Below are positions 45,327-52,336 of a DNA stretch of 64,000 nucleotides, in pieces. Numbering within the stretch: position 1 is the first letter of the stretch; every line of letters begins with the position of its first letter. The position numbers and the translations under genes are program-made. The notes under the pieces were generated by a model, which was not told where the DNA came from, did no database searches, and saw only the letters and a program-made list of their open reading frames with translations. Location: contig DWWG01000242.1 of NCBI GenBank assembly GCA_019119875.1, positions 117,878 to 181,877 on the forward strand, given 5' to 3'. This DNA comes from Candidatus Dietzia intestinigallinarum. GTDB lineage: Bacteria; Actinomycetota; Actinomycetes; Mycobacteriales; Mycobacteriaceae.

Positions 45327-45917
45327 GTGAACGCACCCCGCACCCTTCGTGAGCTACTCGAGGAGGCCTCCGGTCACGGAGAGCTCTCCACGCGGCGGCT
45401 TGAGATGAAGGTGGACGCTACGAGGGAGAAGGGCCGCCTCAGTTCGAAGCTGAACAGGGCGACGATCGCGCAGATTGTCAACGGCAGTAACCGCAAGCGC
45501 CCGACGGACGACACGATCCGCGCCATCGCCTTCCTCGCCGGTGTCGACGACGAGGTCGCGTTTACAACAGCAGGACGACGCGCCCCGGGCCGGCCCTTCG
45601 CCGAAGACCTGCCCGACGGCGTCGACGACCTGACGCCCAAGGAACGCGAGGCCGCCGTGTACATGCTGCGCGTCCTGGTCCAACAACGACGGGGCCTCAA
45701 CCACCATGAAGACCAGGGCACGCAGGACCCGCCGAGCGATCCGCCGGCTGATGGAGAAGCTCGGACTGGCGGAACCCGCATGAACCCGCCTGAATGGAAC
45801 GGGAAGTCCGCAGACGAGATGTCGGACGAGGACTTCCAGGAGGCCGCTGGCACCGACGAAGTGTGGGCTGCCTACGTGCGGACCAGACGACCCGAGCTCG
45901 CAGACTGGGACTACTAG
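45327..45917 (+). CDS. Helix-turn-helix (XRE-like) protein, first gene of NTase operon
   Basis: 196 residues, GTG with GAGGAG about 12 nt upstream. An XRE/lambda-repressor-like HTH (about 1-75) includes NRATIAQIVNGSNRKRPTDDTIRAIAFLAGV, the recognition-helix region and capping helices. The middle is a helix (LTPKEREAAVYMLRVLVQQRRG) and a proline-rich linker. The C-terminal 45 residues (NPPEWNGKSADEMSDEDFQEAAG) are acidic and may contact the partner. The next gene starts 8 bp downstream, so they are co-translated. Likely an autorepressor and possible antitoxin or sensor for the nucleotidyltransferase. Function inferred from arrangement only. Confidence 0.8.
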   Translation: MNAPRTLRELLEEASGHGELSTRRLEMKVDATREKGRLSSKLNRATIAQIVNGSNRKRPTDDTIRAIAFLAGVDDEVAFTTAGRRAPGRPFAEDLPDGVDDLTPKEREAAVYMLRVLVQQRRGLNHHEDQGTQDPPSDPPADGEARTGGTRMNPPEWNGKSADEMSDEDFQEAAGTDEVWAAYVRTRRPELADWDY

Positions 45918-45925
45918 GAGACGCT

Positions 45926-46495
45926 TTGCCCCTGCCTGATCTCGTGGGTGACCCCCTCGCCCTGCCACCCCGTGCAGACCCGTACTCCAGCACGTTCGCG
46001 GAAATAGCGAAGATCTTCGTCGATCGGGCACCGGCAGACCATCGCGAGTTTCGTGCACGACGCCTAGATGCGCTCGAGGCTCACGCCCGGGTCGTGGCGG
46101 GAGTGTGGGGCGACCACGTAGTGCGCGTCTGGATCAACGGCGGTTTCCTGACGCACAAGACCTGGGCGAAACCCAAAGACATCGACGCGGTCTACTTCGT
46201 ACCTCCGGACCACCTGGGGCGTGCCCACCACGGCAGGGTCGCTTCGCTTTGGACCTTGTCGGAGGTGAGTGCAACGATCGGACGGTCCGCCTCCGAGGGC
46301 GGAGGCCCCGGCGGGCATAAACTGAAGGTCGACGTGTTGAGCCCGCTCGCCGGCCTCGTCGACGCCTACGTAGCAGCAGACACCGCGATCGAGCGGCGAA
46401 TGTGGAAGCGCCAGTGGTCGACGGTAAATGGACCGGACAACAAGCCGCTGGCCGGCGTCGAGAAGGGATTCGTGGAGGTGCTCCTCAATGCCTGA
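45926..46495 (+). CDS. Nucleotidyltransferase-like protein (DUF6932 type)
   Basis: 189 residues from the TTG at 45926, chosen because AGGAG lies 5 nt upstream; GTG at 45944 is an alternative. The nucleotidyltransferase fold is shown by WINGGFLTH (Gly72-Gly73), then PKDIDAVYF with Asp85 and Asp87, and a third carboxylate Asp136 in LKVDVLSP, so the metal triad looks intact. Such proteins transfer a nucleotide to protein, RNA or small molecules; several toxin-antitoxin and phage-defence systems (MenA, AbiEii, CBASS synthases) use this fold. The family name is my best match by motif spacing. It overlaps the next gene by 8 bp. Confidence 0.75.
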   Translation: MPLPDLVGDPLALPPRADPYSSTFAEIAKIFVDRAPADHREFRARRLDALEAHARVVAGVWGDHVVRVWINGGFLTHKTWAKPKDIDAVYFVPPDHLGRAHHGRVASLWTLSEVSATIGRSASEGGGPGGHKLKVDVLSPLAGLVDAYVAADTAIERRMWKRQWSTVNGPDNKPLAGVEKGFVEVLLNA

Positions 46496-47492
46496 ACATG
46501 ACTACTCTGACGCCGAGCTCGATGCCATGTCCGACGCGGAGCTGCTCAAACTCGCAATCGCCGACGCCCGGACTCGCCCCACGTACGAGTTTGAGCTGAG
46601 CCAGATCTGGGGCGGCACAGTGCGCGGGTGCCCCGAGTTGGAGGAGATCTTCGTCTCGGAGACCGCACCTTCCAACGTGCGAGCGTCATTCCATCTGACC
46701 GGTGAAGGTGTCCACGGGCACAGCACTGACGCCGCCATGCTCGCAGAAGTGATTGGGGGCTTGGCGGAGTCCTCTCGCGCGCAGGCGGAGCACATGGCCA
46801 AGCGGCGCCGTCAATCTCGGCAGAAGGCCGGGGAGGTCCCAAAGGACTACGTGGCTCGTCCTCTCTTGGCCACCGGGCTGGGCGAGGGGTCTGTGACCTT
46901 TGCGCTCGAGACGACCGCAGACGACAGGCATCCCGGCGATGAGGGACTCAGCCTCTCGCCGGATTCCGACAGCCTCGACGACCAAGCGTTTCGCGCGGTG
47001 CTTGAGGTCGTAGCGTCTGACGGGCACAGTGACCGTCTGGAGGCGCTGAACGACGCGGCCCGTCGTGCGCTCCTGCCCGCAACTGACGCACTCGGCAGAG
47101 CCGACGTGGACATCGACATCACTGTCATCCAGCGAAGTCGACGTACTCAGCGGCTCCAGGTGACAACGCCGCGCGTGCGGATGCTCACCGAGGTCCTCAA
47201 GCAGCCGAGCACCGTCGAGGAGTCGGTCAAGTTCATCGCCGAGATCGACGGGTTCAAAGCTTCCGAGAGCAAGGTTTTCCTGCGCGAGGACGGAAACTCC
47301 CGGGCCTGGCACGTCAGCGAAGGCGTAATGCGTAGGGTCCGGCAACTCGCAGATCAGGAAGCTGCGCTATTCGAGTGCTCGGGCAACGTCGAGACGACGA
47401 CCACGCCTGGCAAGAAGTCTGAGACCAATAGAACGCTTTCGTCCATCGACCCGGTCAAGGGGCGACCCGAGCAACAAATGCTCAGTGAGTAG
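46488..47492 (+). CDS. Unrecognised 334-residue protein, third gene of NTase operon
   Basis: ATG at 46488, overlapping the nucleotidyltransferase by 8 bp, so almost certainly made with it. The N-terminal 40 residues are acidic helices with two SDAEL-like repeats. A basic patch MAKRRRQSRQKAG lies at about 105-117. The middle (about 120-250) looks like a mixed alpha/beta domain with VTFALET and VDIDITVIQRSRRTQR strands. The C-terminal part ends in a low-complexity Thr/Lys tail. No signal peptide, transmembrane segment or known catalytic motif is seen. It could be the effector, the substrate or the neutraliser of the nucleotidyltransferase. Confidence 0.75.
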   Translation: MPEHDYSDAELDAMSDAELLKLAIADARTRPTYEFELSQIWGGTVRGCPELEEIFVSETAPSNVRASFHLTGEGVHGHSTDAAMLAEVIGGLAESSRAQAEHMAKRRRQSRQKAGEVPKDYVARPLLATGLGEGSVTFALETTADDRHPGDEGLSLSPDSDSLDDQAFRAVLEVVASDGHSDRLEALNDAARRALLPATDALGRADVDIDITVIQRSRRTQRLQVTTPRVRMLTEVLKQPSTVEESVKFIAEIDGFKASESKVFLREDGNSRAWHVSEGVMRRVRQLADQEAALFECSGNVETTTTPGKKSETNRTLSSIDPVKGRPEQQMLSE

Positions 47493-47567
47493 CAGGATGA
47501 GAAGGGTGCTGATCGCCCCGGCGCCGCAGGCGTCCGCTTCGACAGATGCTGGGCACGGTTCAGCTGG

Positions 47568-48059
47568 ATGGCGAGGTCTTTGTTGAGCGACCCACTTGCT
47601 GACCGTGTGTTCGGCCCAAACTGCTGCTGGTATTGGCATGACGACTGCTTGGCTGAGTTGGGGTCGCTCGCCAGCATTGATGACTGGGGGCACGGCCGGT
47701 TGATGTCGATGATCGCTCGGTCAGAGTCGGGCAAGGGGCTCGTACTGGAAGGGGAGCGCGAAACGATCCACGCGCCACTTCCGCGAGCTCCGCGGGGGGT
47801 CACGAAGCCGCCGTGGGTCGGAGAGCTAAGACTGCGGGGGGATCAAGTGTATCGCAAACGCGCCTATCCGTACTGGGAGCACCGGGTCTTTTACGGTGTG
47901 CCGACCAATGACCCATGGGCGATCGTCGGGCTAGGTGCTTGGTCGAAGAGGAGCGACGACTTGAAGGCCTACGGGAAGCAGGAGGACCAGATCCGACGTG
48001 CCATGCACCGTCTCAAGTGGTTTTTTGGTCAGCAGGGCTACACGTGGAACGATCTGTGA
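47568..48059 (+). CDS. higB: HigB/RelE-like toxin of a TAC module
   Basis: 163 residues, ATG at 47568. The C-terminal half matches the RelE/HigB beta-sheet pattern: PPWVGELRL, YWEHRVFYGVPTNDPWAIVGLGAWSKRSDD, then QEDQIRRAMHRL. The R-x-F-Y strand, the hydrophobic strand and the basic K-R loop are those that in RelE/HigB toxins cleave mRNA on the ribosome. It is longer than the HigB1 of M. tuberculosis (about 125 residues) because of an N-terminal extension. Followed by an HTH antitoxin and a SecB-like chaperone, the order of Rv1955-Rv1956-Rv1957. Confidence 0.75.
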   Translation: MARSLLSDPLADRVFGPNCCWYWHDDCLAELGSLASIDDWGHGRLMSMIARSESGKGLVLEGERETIHAPLPRAPRGVTKPPWVGELRLRGDQVYRKRAYPYWEHRVFYGVPTNDPWAIVGLGAWSKRSDDLKAYGKQEDQIRRAMHRLKWFFGQQGYTWNDL

Positions 48060-48063
48060 CACA

Positions 48064-48080
48064 GTTGCGTTATATGCAAC
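48064..48080. promoter_or_regulatory. Inverted repeat between toxin and antitoxin, overlapping a TATAT -10
   Basis: gttgc-N7-gcaac, extendable outward to acagttgc/gcaacagt with one mismatch, just after the toxin stop. The centre reads gttatat and includes a -10-like TTATAT. A promoter and HigA operator driving antitoxin plus chaperone separately from the toxin would fit. Confidence 0.45.
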
Positions 48081-48117
48081 AGTGGGAACCGGCTAGCTGC
48101 CGAGGAAGGTGATTGCA

Positions 48118-48507
48118 GTGCCACTACCGCACATGAGTGACGAACAACGACACACCGTCGAGCTGGCAGACGCGGAGCGTTCCCTCATTGAGGGGCTGGT
48201 CAGCCTGCGACGGGAGAGCGGAGTGACAGCGAGCGACGTCGCACGCATGATTAATCGTGACAAGTCCACGGTCTCACGCTTCGAAGCGTTGGACGGCGAC
48301 CCCCGGCTTTCCACAGTCTTCCGGTACGCCCGGGCCGTCGGTGCAGCTGTCTCGATCTCTGTGGCGCGCCGTGAAACCCCGCGCGAGCTTCACCGTGACT
48401 ACGTTGGCGTGTGGACTGGGGAGGGCATGTCGACGCAAGCGGCCAAACCCACCAAAATGTGCTCTGAGCAGAAGCCGATTTCGTTTCGGCTCTCGATCCC
48501 ACACTGA
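48118..48507 (+). CDS. higA: HigA-like HTH antitoxin with C-terminal chaperone-addiction-type tail
   Basis: 129 residues from the GTG at 48118 with GAGGAAGG 8 nt upstream; GTG at 48109 is an alternative. XRE HTH at about 30-80 (TASDVARMINRDKSTVSRFEALDGDPRLSTVFRYA in two helices and loop). After VSISVARR comes a 35-40-residue extension (VGVWTGEGMS...) with hydrophobic and aromatic residues and no clear fold. In chaperone-dependent TA systems such a tail (ChAD) makes the antitoxin unstable unless bound by its SecB-like partner. It overlaps that partner gene by 1 nt. Confidence 0.75.
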   Translation: MPLPHMSDEQRHTVELADAERSLIEGLVSLRRESGVTASDVARMINRDKSTVSRFEALDGDPRLSTVFRYARAVGAAVSISVARRETPRELHRDYVGVWTGEGMSTQAAKPTKMCSEQKPISFRLSIPH

Positions 48508-49004
48508 TGACGGACAAGGATCGGCAAGTCGCGCCCGCCGATGCTGGCGAACTTGCGGCGGGCATCACCGACGCAGTCACACAGTGGTTCCGTCGGGATG
48601 CTTCCACCACAGAGGCCCAGATAAACGACCTAGGATCCGGGTCTCGAAACGAGCCCACGGTCGAGTTGACGCCCAGTTGCCTGGGACAAGAGCGCGTTAT
48701 CGTCGCCCGCGTCCGCATCGCCATCGAGCATCCTGAGATTTCATTGGACTACGCCTTGGGTGCTCAGTTTCAACACGGGTATTCCGGGCCCCTACCTGAT
48801 GCGATTCTCGCTGAGTTCATGCGCGCCACCGCGGCGCCCATGCTCATCGGGATGATCCGCGGCGCCATCGCGACCGAATCTGCAATCTTTGGGGTCACCA
48901 AGATTCTCCTGCCGTACTTCATCGAAGCGCAGATTCGTACGCTCCCTGATGAGGCTTTCATCTCTGCTGCGTCTAACGCCGATGAGTCTGGTCGTACCGA
49001 CTGA
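48507..49004 (+). CDS. SecB-like TA-dedicated chaperone
   Basis: 165 residues, ATG sharing a base with the antitoxin stop (TGATG). The second half has the SecB pattern: FMRATAAPMLIGMIRGAIATES, then ILLPYFIEAQIRTLPDEAF, equivalent to the SecB L-P-Y-x-R-E-x-I segment, preceded by the beta strand VRIAIEHPEISLDYALGAQF. Resembles M. tuberculosis Rv1957. It should protect the antitoxin's C-terminal tail. Housekeeping SecB is generally absent from actinobacteria, so a SecB-like gene here points to a TAC module. Similarity is judged by eye. Confidence 0.72.
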   Translation: MTDKDRQVAPADAGELAAGITDAVTQWFRRDASTTEAQINDLGSGSRNEPTVELTPSCLGQERVIVARVRIAIEHPEISLDYALGAQFQHGYSGPLPDAILAEFMRATAAPMLIGMIRGAIATESAIFGVTKILLPYFIEAQIRTLPDEAFISAASNADESGRTD

Positions 49005-49639
49005 ACGGCATCTGCCGCCCCTATTTGCCACTTTAGGAGACCGCCGGGACCGTACAGCGCCGAGAACGGTCCGGGAAGGTCCGCTGGATTGCCCCCTACC
49101 GGGATGCCAGCGGGCGTGAACACTCCAAGACCTTCGACCGCGAGAAAGACGCCAAGGACTGGGTGGGCGACCGGGAGAAAGAAGTCCGTGACGGTACGTG
49201 GGTGCCGCCGGACATCGCTGCAATGACGATCGCGCAGTGGTGTGAAATCTGGTACTCGGGACGCACGGGCATTGCGCCGGCCACGCTCGAGCAGTATCGC
49301 ACGATCATCGATACCGACATTATCCCGGAACTCGGGTCGATCCCTGTGCGGACGCTCAAGACCTCCCGCTGTCGGAAGTGGGTCCGCGACCTCACAGAGA
49401 CGCGGTCGTGGAGAGAGCCGATCGTAGAGAACATAGACGGCAAGAAGGTGGCGAGGCCCGACGTGCTCGCCGAGTCCACCGCCTCGACCCGCGCGCACGT
49501 GTTCGCGTCCATCCTCAAGGAAGCTGTTCAGGCGAGGGTGATCGTGCGCAAACCGATGGTCGGGATCCGGCCGCCGAAGCGCGCGGTCGAGTTGTCCACG
49601 GCCGTCGACCCTGTGGCCTTGCCGACTGGCGCGGAGCTG

Positions 49640-50252
49640 TGGGTGTATGGGACGTGTTTTCGGTAGCGATGTTCTGATGATCTGGTAGCGCGCGTACGAG
49701 CATCCGGTAGCGGGCCGCGGGGATTCGCTCGGCTCGCGCGCATTCGACCGGTGCCCGCCGTTCCAAGGCGGACGTACGGGCTGCGCGAGACACTGGGTCC
49801 GGGTTGGTGTCCGCTAGTAACCGAACGGGCAGGTGCACCGCTCTGAGTGAGTCACATGCCATCTCCGTGGGGTTCGAGGACGTGCTGCTCGTCCTCTGCG
49901 ACCTGGACGGCCACCCGGAGATTGGGGAGCGCCCTAAAGGCCCAGTTCATAACTGGTTGCCACTGGCGTAGCGAGCAGCGCATTTGGGGAGGTCAGGTTC
50001 GCGTATCCTCCGCCAACTGGGCGGGGGGCTTGGTCCATTGCTCAGCGTCAGTATTCGAAGAAGCGACACCGGCTCGGCGTGCCCGACGCGATCAAATCTA
50101 CATCCGCGCTTTCACCGCCCCTGCCCAGGCGAGCAGGGGGCGAACGGGGCGCCAGGCAAGTGCCACCTGATGCCATCGAGGCGCGCTATCCGATAGCCGT
50201 CCAAACGCTATCCGGTCGTCAGAACCGCGCTATCCGAAGCACGTCCCAAACA
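49640..50252. mobile_element. 613-bp non-autonomous insertion with 22-bp iterated terminal repeats (IS21-like)
   Basis: Left end (from tgtatgggacgtgttttcgg, 49644) and right end (complement tgtttgggacgtgcttcgg, from 50252) are near-identical inverted repeats. Inside them ggtagcg occurs at 49662, 49684 and 49706, and its inverse cgctatcc at 50184, 50206 and 50228: three copies per end, spaced exactly 22 bp. Multiple iterated end repeats are the hallmark of IS21-family elements (IstA sites). No istA or istB is recognisable inside, so this is a deletion derivative or MITE. Flanking ctg is present on both sides; a longer target duplication is not clear. Confidence 0.8.
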
Positions 50253-50810
50253 CTGGCTCTGCGGGACGCGGCGCCTGATCTGATCGCGGAGGCGATCATC
50301 GTCGCTGCTGGGATCGGGTCGCGCCAGGGCGAGCTGCTGGGGCTGCGGCGGCGCAGCGTCGACTTCCTGCGCAAGGACATTGTCGTCGTCGAACAGGCCG
50401 TAACTCTGTCCCGCGGCGGGGCGGAGTTCCGGCCACCGAACACCCGGCAGGCGCTGCGACGCATCCCGGTCGGAGACGTGGTGATCGACGCGATCGCACG
50501 CCACCTCGAGAAGTACCCCTGCGAGCCGGACGAGGCGATCTTCCGCAAGCGGATGGGCCGGCTACACCGCCGGTCTGCGTTCGGGGTCTTGTGGCGCAAG
50601 GCCCGGCAGGAGGCCGGCGCCCGGGACACCCTGCGCTGGCACGAGCTGCGTCACTTCTACGCCTCCACGCTGATCGCCGGCGGAGCCTCGGTGCGAGAGG
50701 TCATGGAGCGGATGGGACACACGAGCGCCAAGGAAACCATCGCCAGGTACTCCCGCCTGTGGCCGGACCGGACCGAGTCCACGCGGGCCCTGGTTGACTC
50801 CGCACTCTCC

Positions 50811-50829
50811 CGCGGGACTGCTGCGGGAC
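50811..50829 (+). repeat. Candidate integrase arm sites, right (11-bp spacing)
   Basis: cgcgggac at 50811-50818 and tgcgggac at 50822-50829, inside the last codons of the integrase and 43 bp before attR. Spacing and orientation equal the left-end pair. Confidence 0.45.
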
Positions 50830-50871
50830 CACAGCCGCTCACAGGCCGCTGACCTGCACCTGCTACCTGTC

Positions 50872-50895
50872 TCCGGCTTACAGGCCGGCTCGTTC
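50872..50895 (+). repeat. attR: right copy of the 24-bp direct repeat
   Basis: Identical to 44656-44679. Beyond it the sequence (accgatcatcg...) should be what followed rnpB before the island arrived. Confidence 0.88.
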
Positions 50896-50960
50896 ACCGA
50901 TCATCGCCGCCCGGCCGGGTGGCCGCTCGAGCGTGTGCAGGCCCGGTGGGAGTCGAGAAA

Positions 50961-51006
50961 TGCACGTCATGGGCGGGGCCGGGAGTGGATCCGCCCATGA
51001 CGTGCA
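50961..51006. terminator. Perfect 16-bp inverted repeat beside attR
   Basis: tgcacgtcatgggcgg (50961-50976) and ccgcccatgacgtgca (50991-51006) pair without mismatch around a 14-nt loop, 16 bp beyond the stop codon of the secreted-protein gene that ends at 51023 on the minus strand. Probably its terminator, and before insertion possibly shared with rnpB. There is no T-run. Confidence 0.6.
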
Positions 51007-51022
51007 CCCGACATCGTGCGGT

Positions 51023-51820
51023 TTACGAGGGGAGGATCCCCTCGATGCTTCCGAGCACGTCGTCGAGGCTGCCCGAGGCTCCGCCCTCGAGTTCGAAGTC
51101 GGTCGTCTCGCAGCCGAGCGTGAAGTTGTCGACCGCGACGTTCTCCGCCGTGTTGTCGCGAGTCTTCTGGACGCCGTACTCGGTGACCACCGCGTCAGGG
51201 TTGAGGTCGATGATCTCGTCGAGGGTCATCCGCGTGTTGCTCGGGATCGGCTCGCCGTCCTCGCCTTCGAGTGTGCGGGTGACCCAGAACTGGTCGTCGT
51301 CGCCGGGGTCGGCTGTCGACCAGCCATCTGCGGCGGGCGGGCTCCACACGATGGTGGCGAATCCGATGTCGCTGCCGGCGCGGTCCTCGTCGTCATGCAG
51401 GTTCGCGTTGTTGAGCCGGATCTGCAGCGCCGGTGCCTGGCCCTCAGAGGTGTACTCGAAGCTCAGCGGGGCCAGGCCGTCCCCGTCGCGAAGGAGGTCG
51501 GCCAGCGGCGCCTCGTCGGCATCCTTGTACAGCGATGACCCCTGCTCCGGGCTCGTGGGCAGTGTGAGCGCCGCGGCCCCCACAGTTTCCGGGGCTCCGT
51601 CGACCTCGGCGATCTCCGCCGCGGTCTCGTCGTCGGGTGTGAACCATCCGGAACCGGCCAGGGTCTCCGGGGTCACCACCTGGGTGCCGCAGTCATCCGG
51701 ACCCGCCAGGCTGCCCGGAAGAGATGACTGCGCTCCTGCGATGGGGGCCGATAGTGCTGCGCCGGCGCCGAACGCGGCGGCCACCGAGGCCACTGCGGCT
51801 GATCGGACGAGGTTGTTCAT
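51023..51820 (-). CDS. Secreted protein of unknown function
   Basis: 265 residues from the ATG at 51820 (AAGGGGA upstream). Cleavable signal peptide (about 1-34: basic start, Ala-rich core, ending ALSAPIAGAQ). The mature protein is strongly acidic, with one Cys near its start (DDCGTQVV) and one near its end (LGCETTDF) that could form a disulfide. The DDEDRAGSDIGFATIVW and TRMTLDEIIDLNPDAVVTEYGVQ segments look like a compact beta domain seen in other mycolata exported proteins, but I cannot name the family. Confidence 0.8.
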   Translation of the reverse strand: MNNLVRSAAVASVAAAFGAGAALSAPIAGAQSSLPGSLAGPDDCGTQVVTPETLAGSGWFTPDDETAAEIAEVDGAPETVGAAALTLPTSPEQGSSLYKDADEAPLADLLRDGDGLAPLSFEYTSEGQAPALQIRLNNANLHDDEDRAGSDIGFATIVWSPPAADGWSTADPGDDDQFWVTRTLEGEDGEPIPSNTRMTLDEIIDLNPDAVVTEYGVQKTRDNTAENVAVDNFTLGCETTDFELEGGASGSLDDVLGSIEGILPS

Positions 51821-52146
51821 GTGTTCCCCTTCTGCTCTTCGCGACCGTCGCCCTGACGGGTGCGAGATGGTGGTGCTGCTCACAATCGGCAGCTGCGCGC
51901 CACACAACCTCAGGGGCGTCGGGGGCTCAACCGGTCCGGGCCGAAGTCGGGTCGTGAATCACAGTGCACCGCACCGGAATTCGCAGCTCGCAGCGGGTCC
52001 GCGAACGTCAGGTGAGAGAAAAGTGCTCTATCTCGAAGTGGGGGGATCGGTGTCGGTGGTGGTGGTCTGAACGATGCGGGCCACCGCCGATCGTGCCACG
52101 GTACGCTCCGTGTGGGGCCCAGCATTCCGACCGGAGGAGACCTGCC
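51821..52146. other. 326-bp divergent intergenic region
   Basis: No convincing gene. A -10-like TACGCT (52102-52107) sits inside the small palindrome cacgg-tacgct-ccgtg, 40 bp before the small gene at 52147. The stretch at about 52047-52070 is purine/GT-rich. The minus-strand promoter for the secreted protein is not clear. Confidence 0.5.
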
Positions 52147-52320
52147 ATGGCCGACGACAAGTGGTATTACGACCTCGCCACGGGCGAAGCCGTGCAGGGC
52201 AAGGTCAGCGGCTGGGAGAACCGGATGGGCCCGTATGACAGTCGCGGGGAGGCCGAGGCCGCACTGGCCAGGGCCAGGGCCCGCAACGAGGCGTGGGACG
52301 CCCAGGATGAGGACGACTGA
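52147..52320 (+). CDS. Small conserved actinobacterial protein, 57 residues (SPOR-like)
   Basis: ATG at 52147 with CGGAGGAG upstream. It reads MADDKWYYDLATGEAV followed by a helix of Ala/Arg/Glu. This small acidic protein recurs in Mycobacteriales, often described as SPOR-domain-like or hypothetical, next to the CYTH/CHAD gene as here (convergent, 16 bp apart). No function known. Confidence 0.85.
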   Translation: MADDKWYYDLATGEAVQGKVSGWENRMGPYDSRGEAEAALARARARNEAWDAQDEDD

Positions 52321-52336
52321 CCTCCCACCCGCAGGG

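Larger units (their letters stand above)
49037..50852 (+). pseudogene. Tyrosine integrase interrupted by an IS-like insert
   Basis: The 5' part (49037-49639) encodes the arm-binding N-terminus (VQRRERSGKVRW, SGREHSKTFDREKDAKDW) and the core-binding domain (MTIAQWCEIWYSG...). The 3' part (50256-50852) encodes the catalytic domain with Arg in SRQGELLGL, HELRHFYAS (H-x2-R), HTSAKE and the nucleophile Tyr in IARYSRLW. Joining 49639 to 50256 gives a continuous frame of about 399 codons reading GAEL-ALRDAAPD. The two halves are now in different frames. No ATG or GTG is found at the expected N-terminus after the stop at 49034, so the start may also be damaged. Confidence 0.88.

Noticed and set aside
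46122-46200. CBASS-type cyclic nucleotide synthase
   Set aside because: The GG...DxD motif fits the general nucleotidyltransferase fold, but the protein is only 189 residues and lacks the helical C-domain of CD-NTases; no Cap4/phospholipase/TM effector is adjacent.
49660-50180. Coding content (istA/istB fragments) inside the IS-like insert
   Set aside because: I could not recognise transposase or IstB P-loop motifs in any frame; only the ends are informative.
49163-50852. Two separate integrase genes
   Set aside because: The halves hold complementary domains and join in frame when the IS-like insert is removed; they are one interrupted gene.
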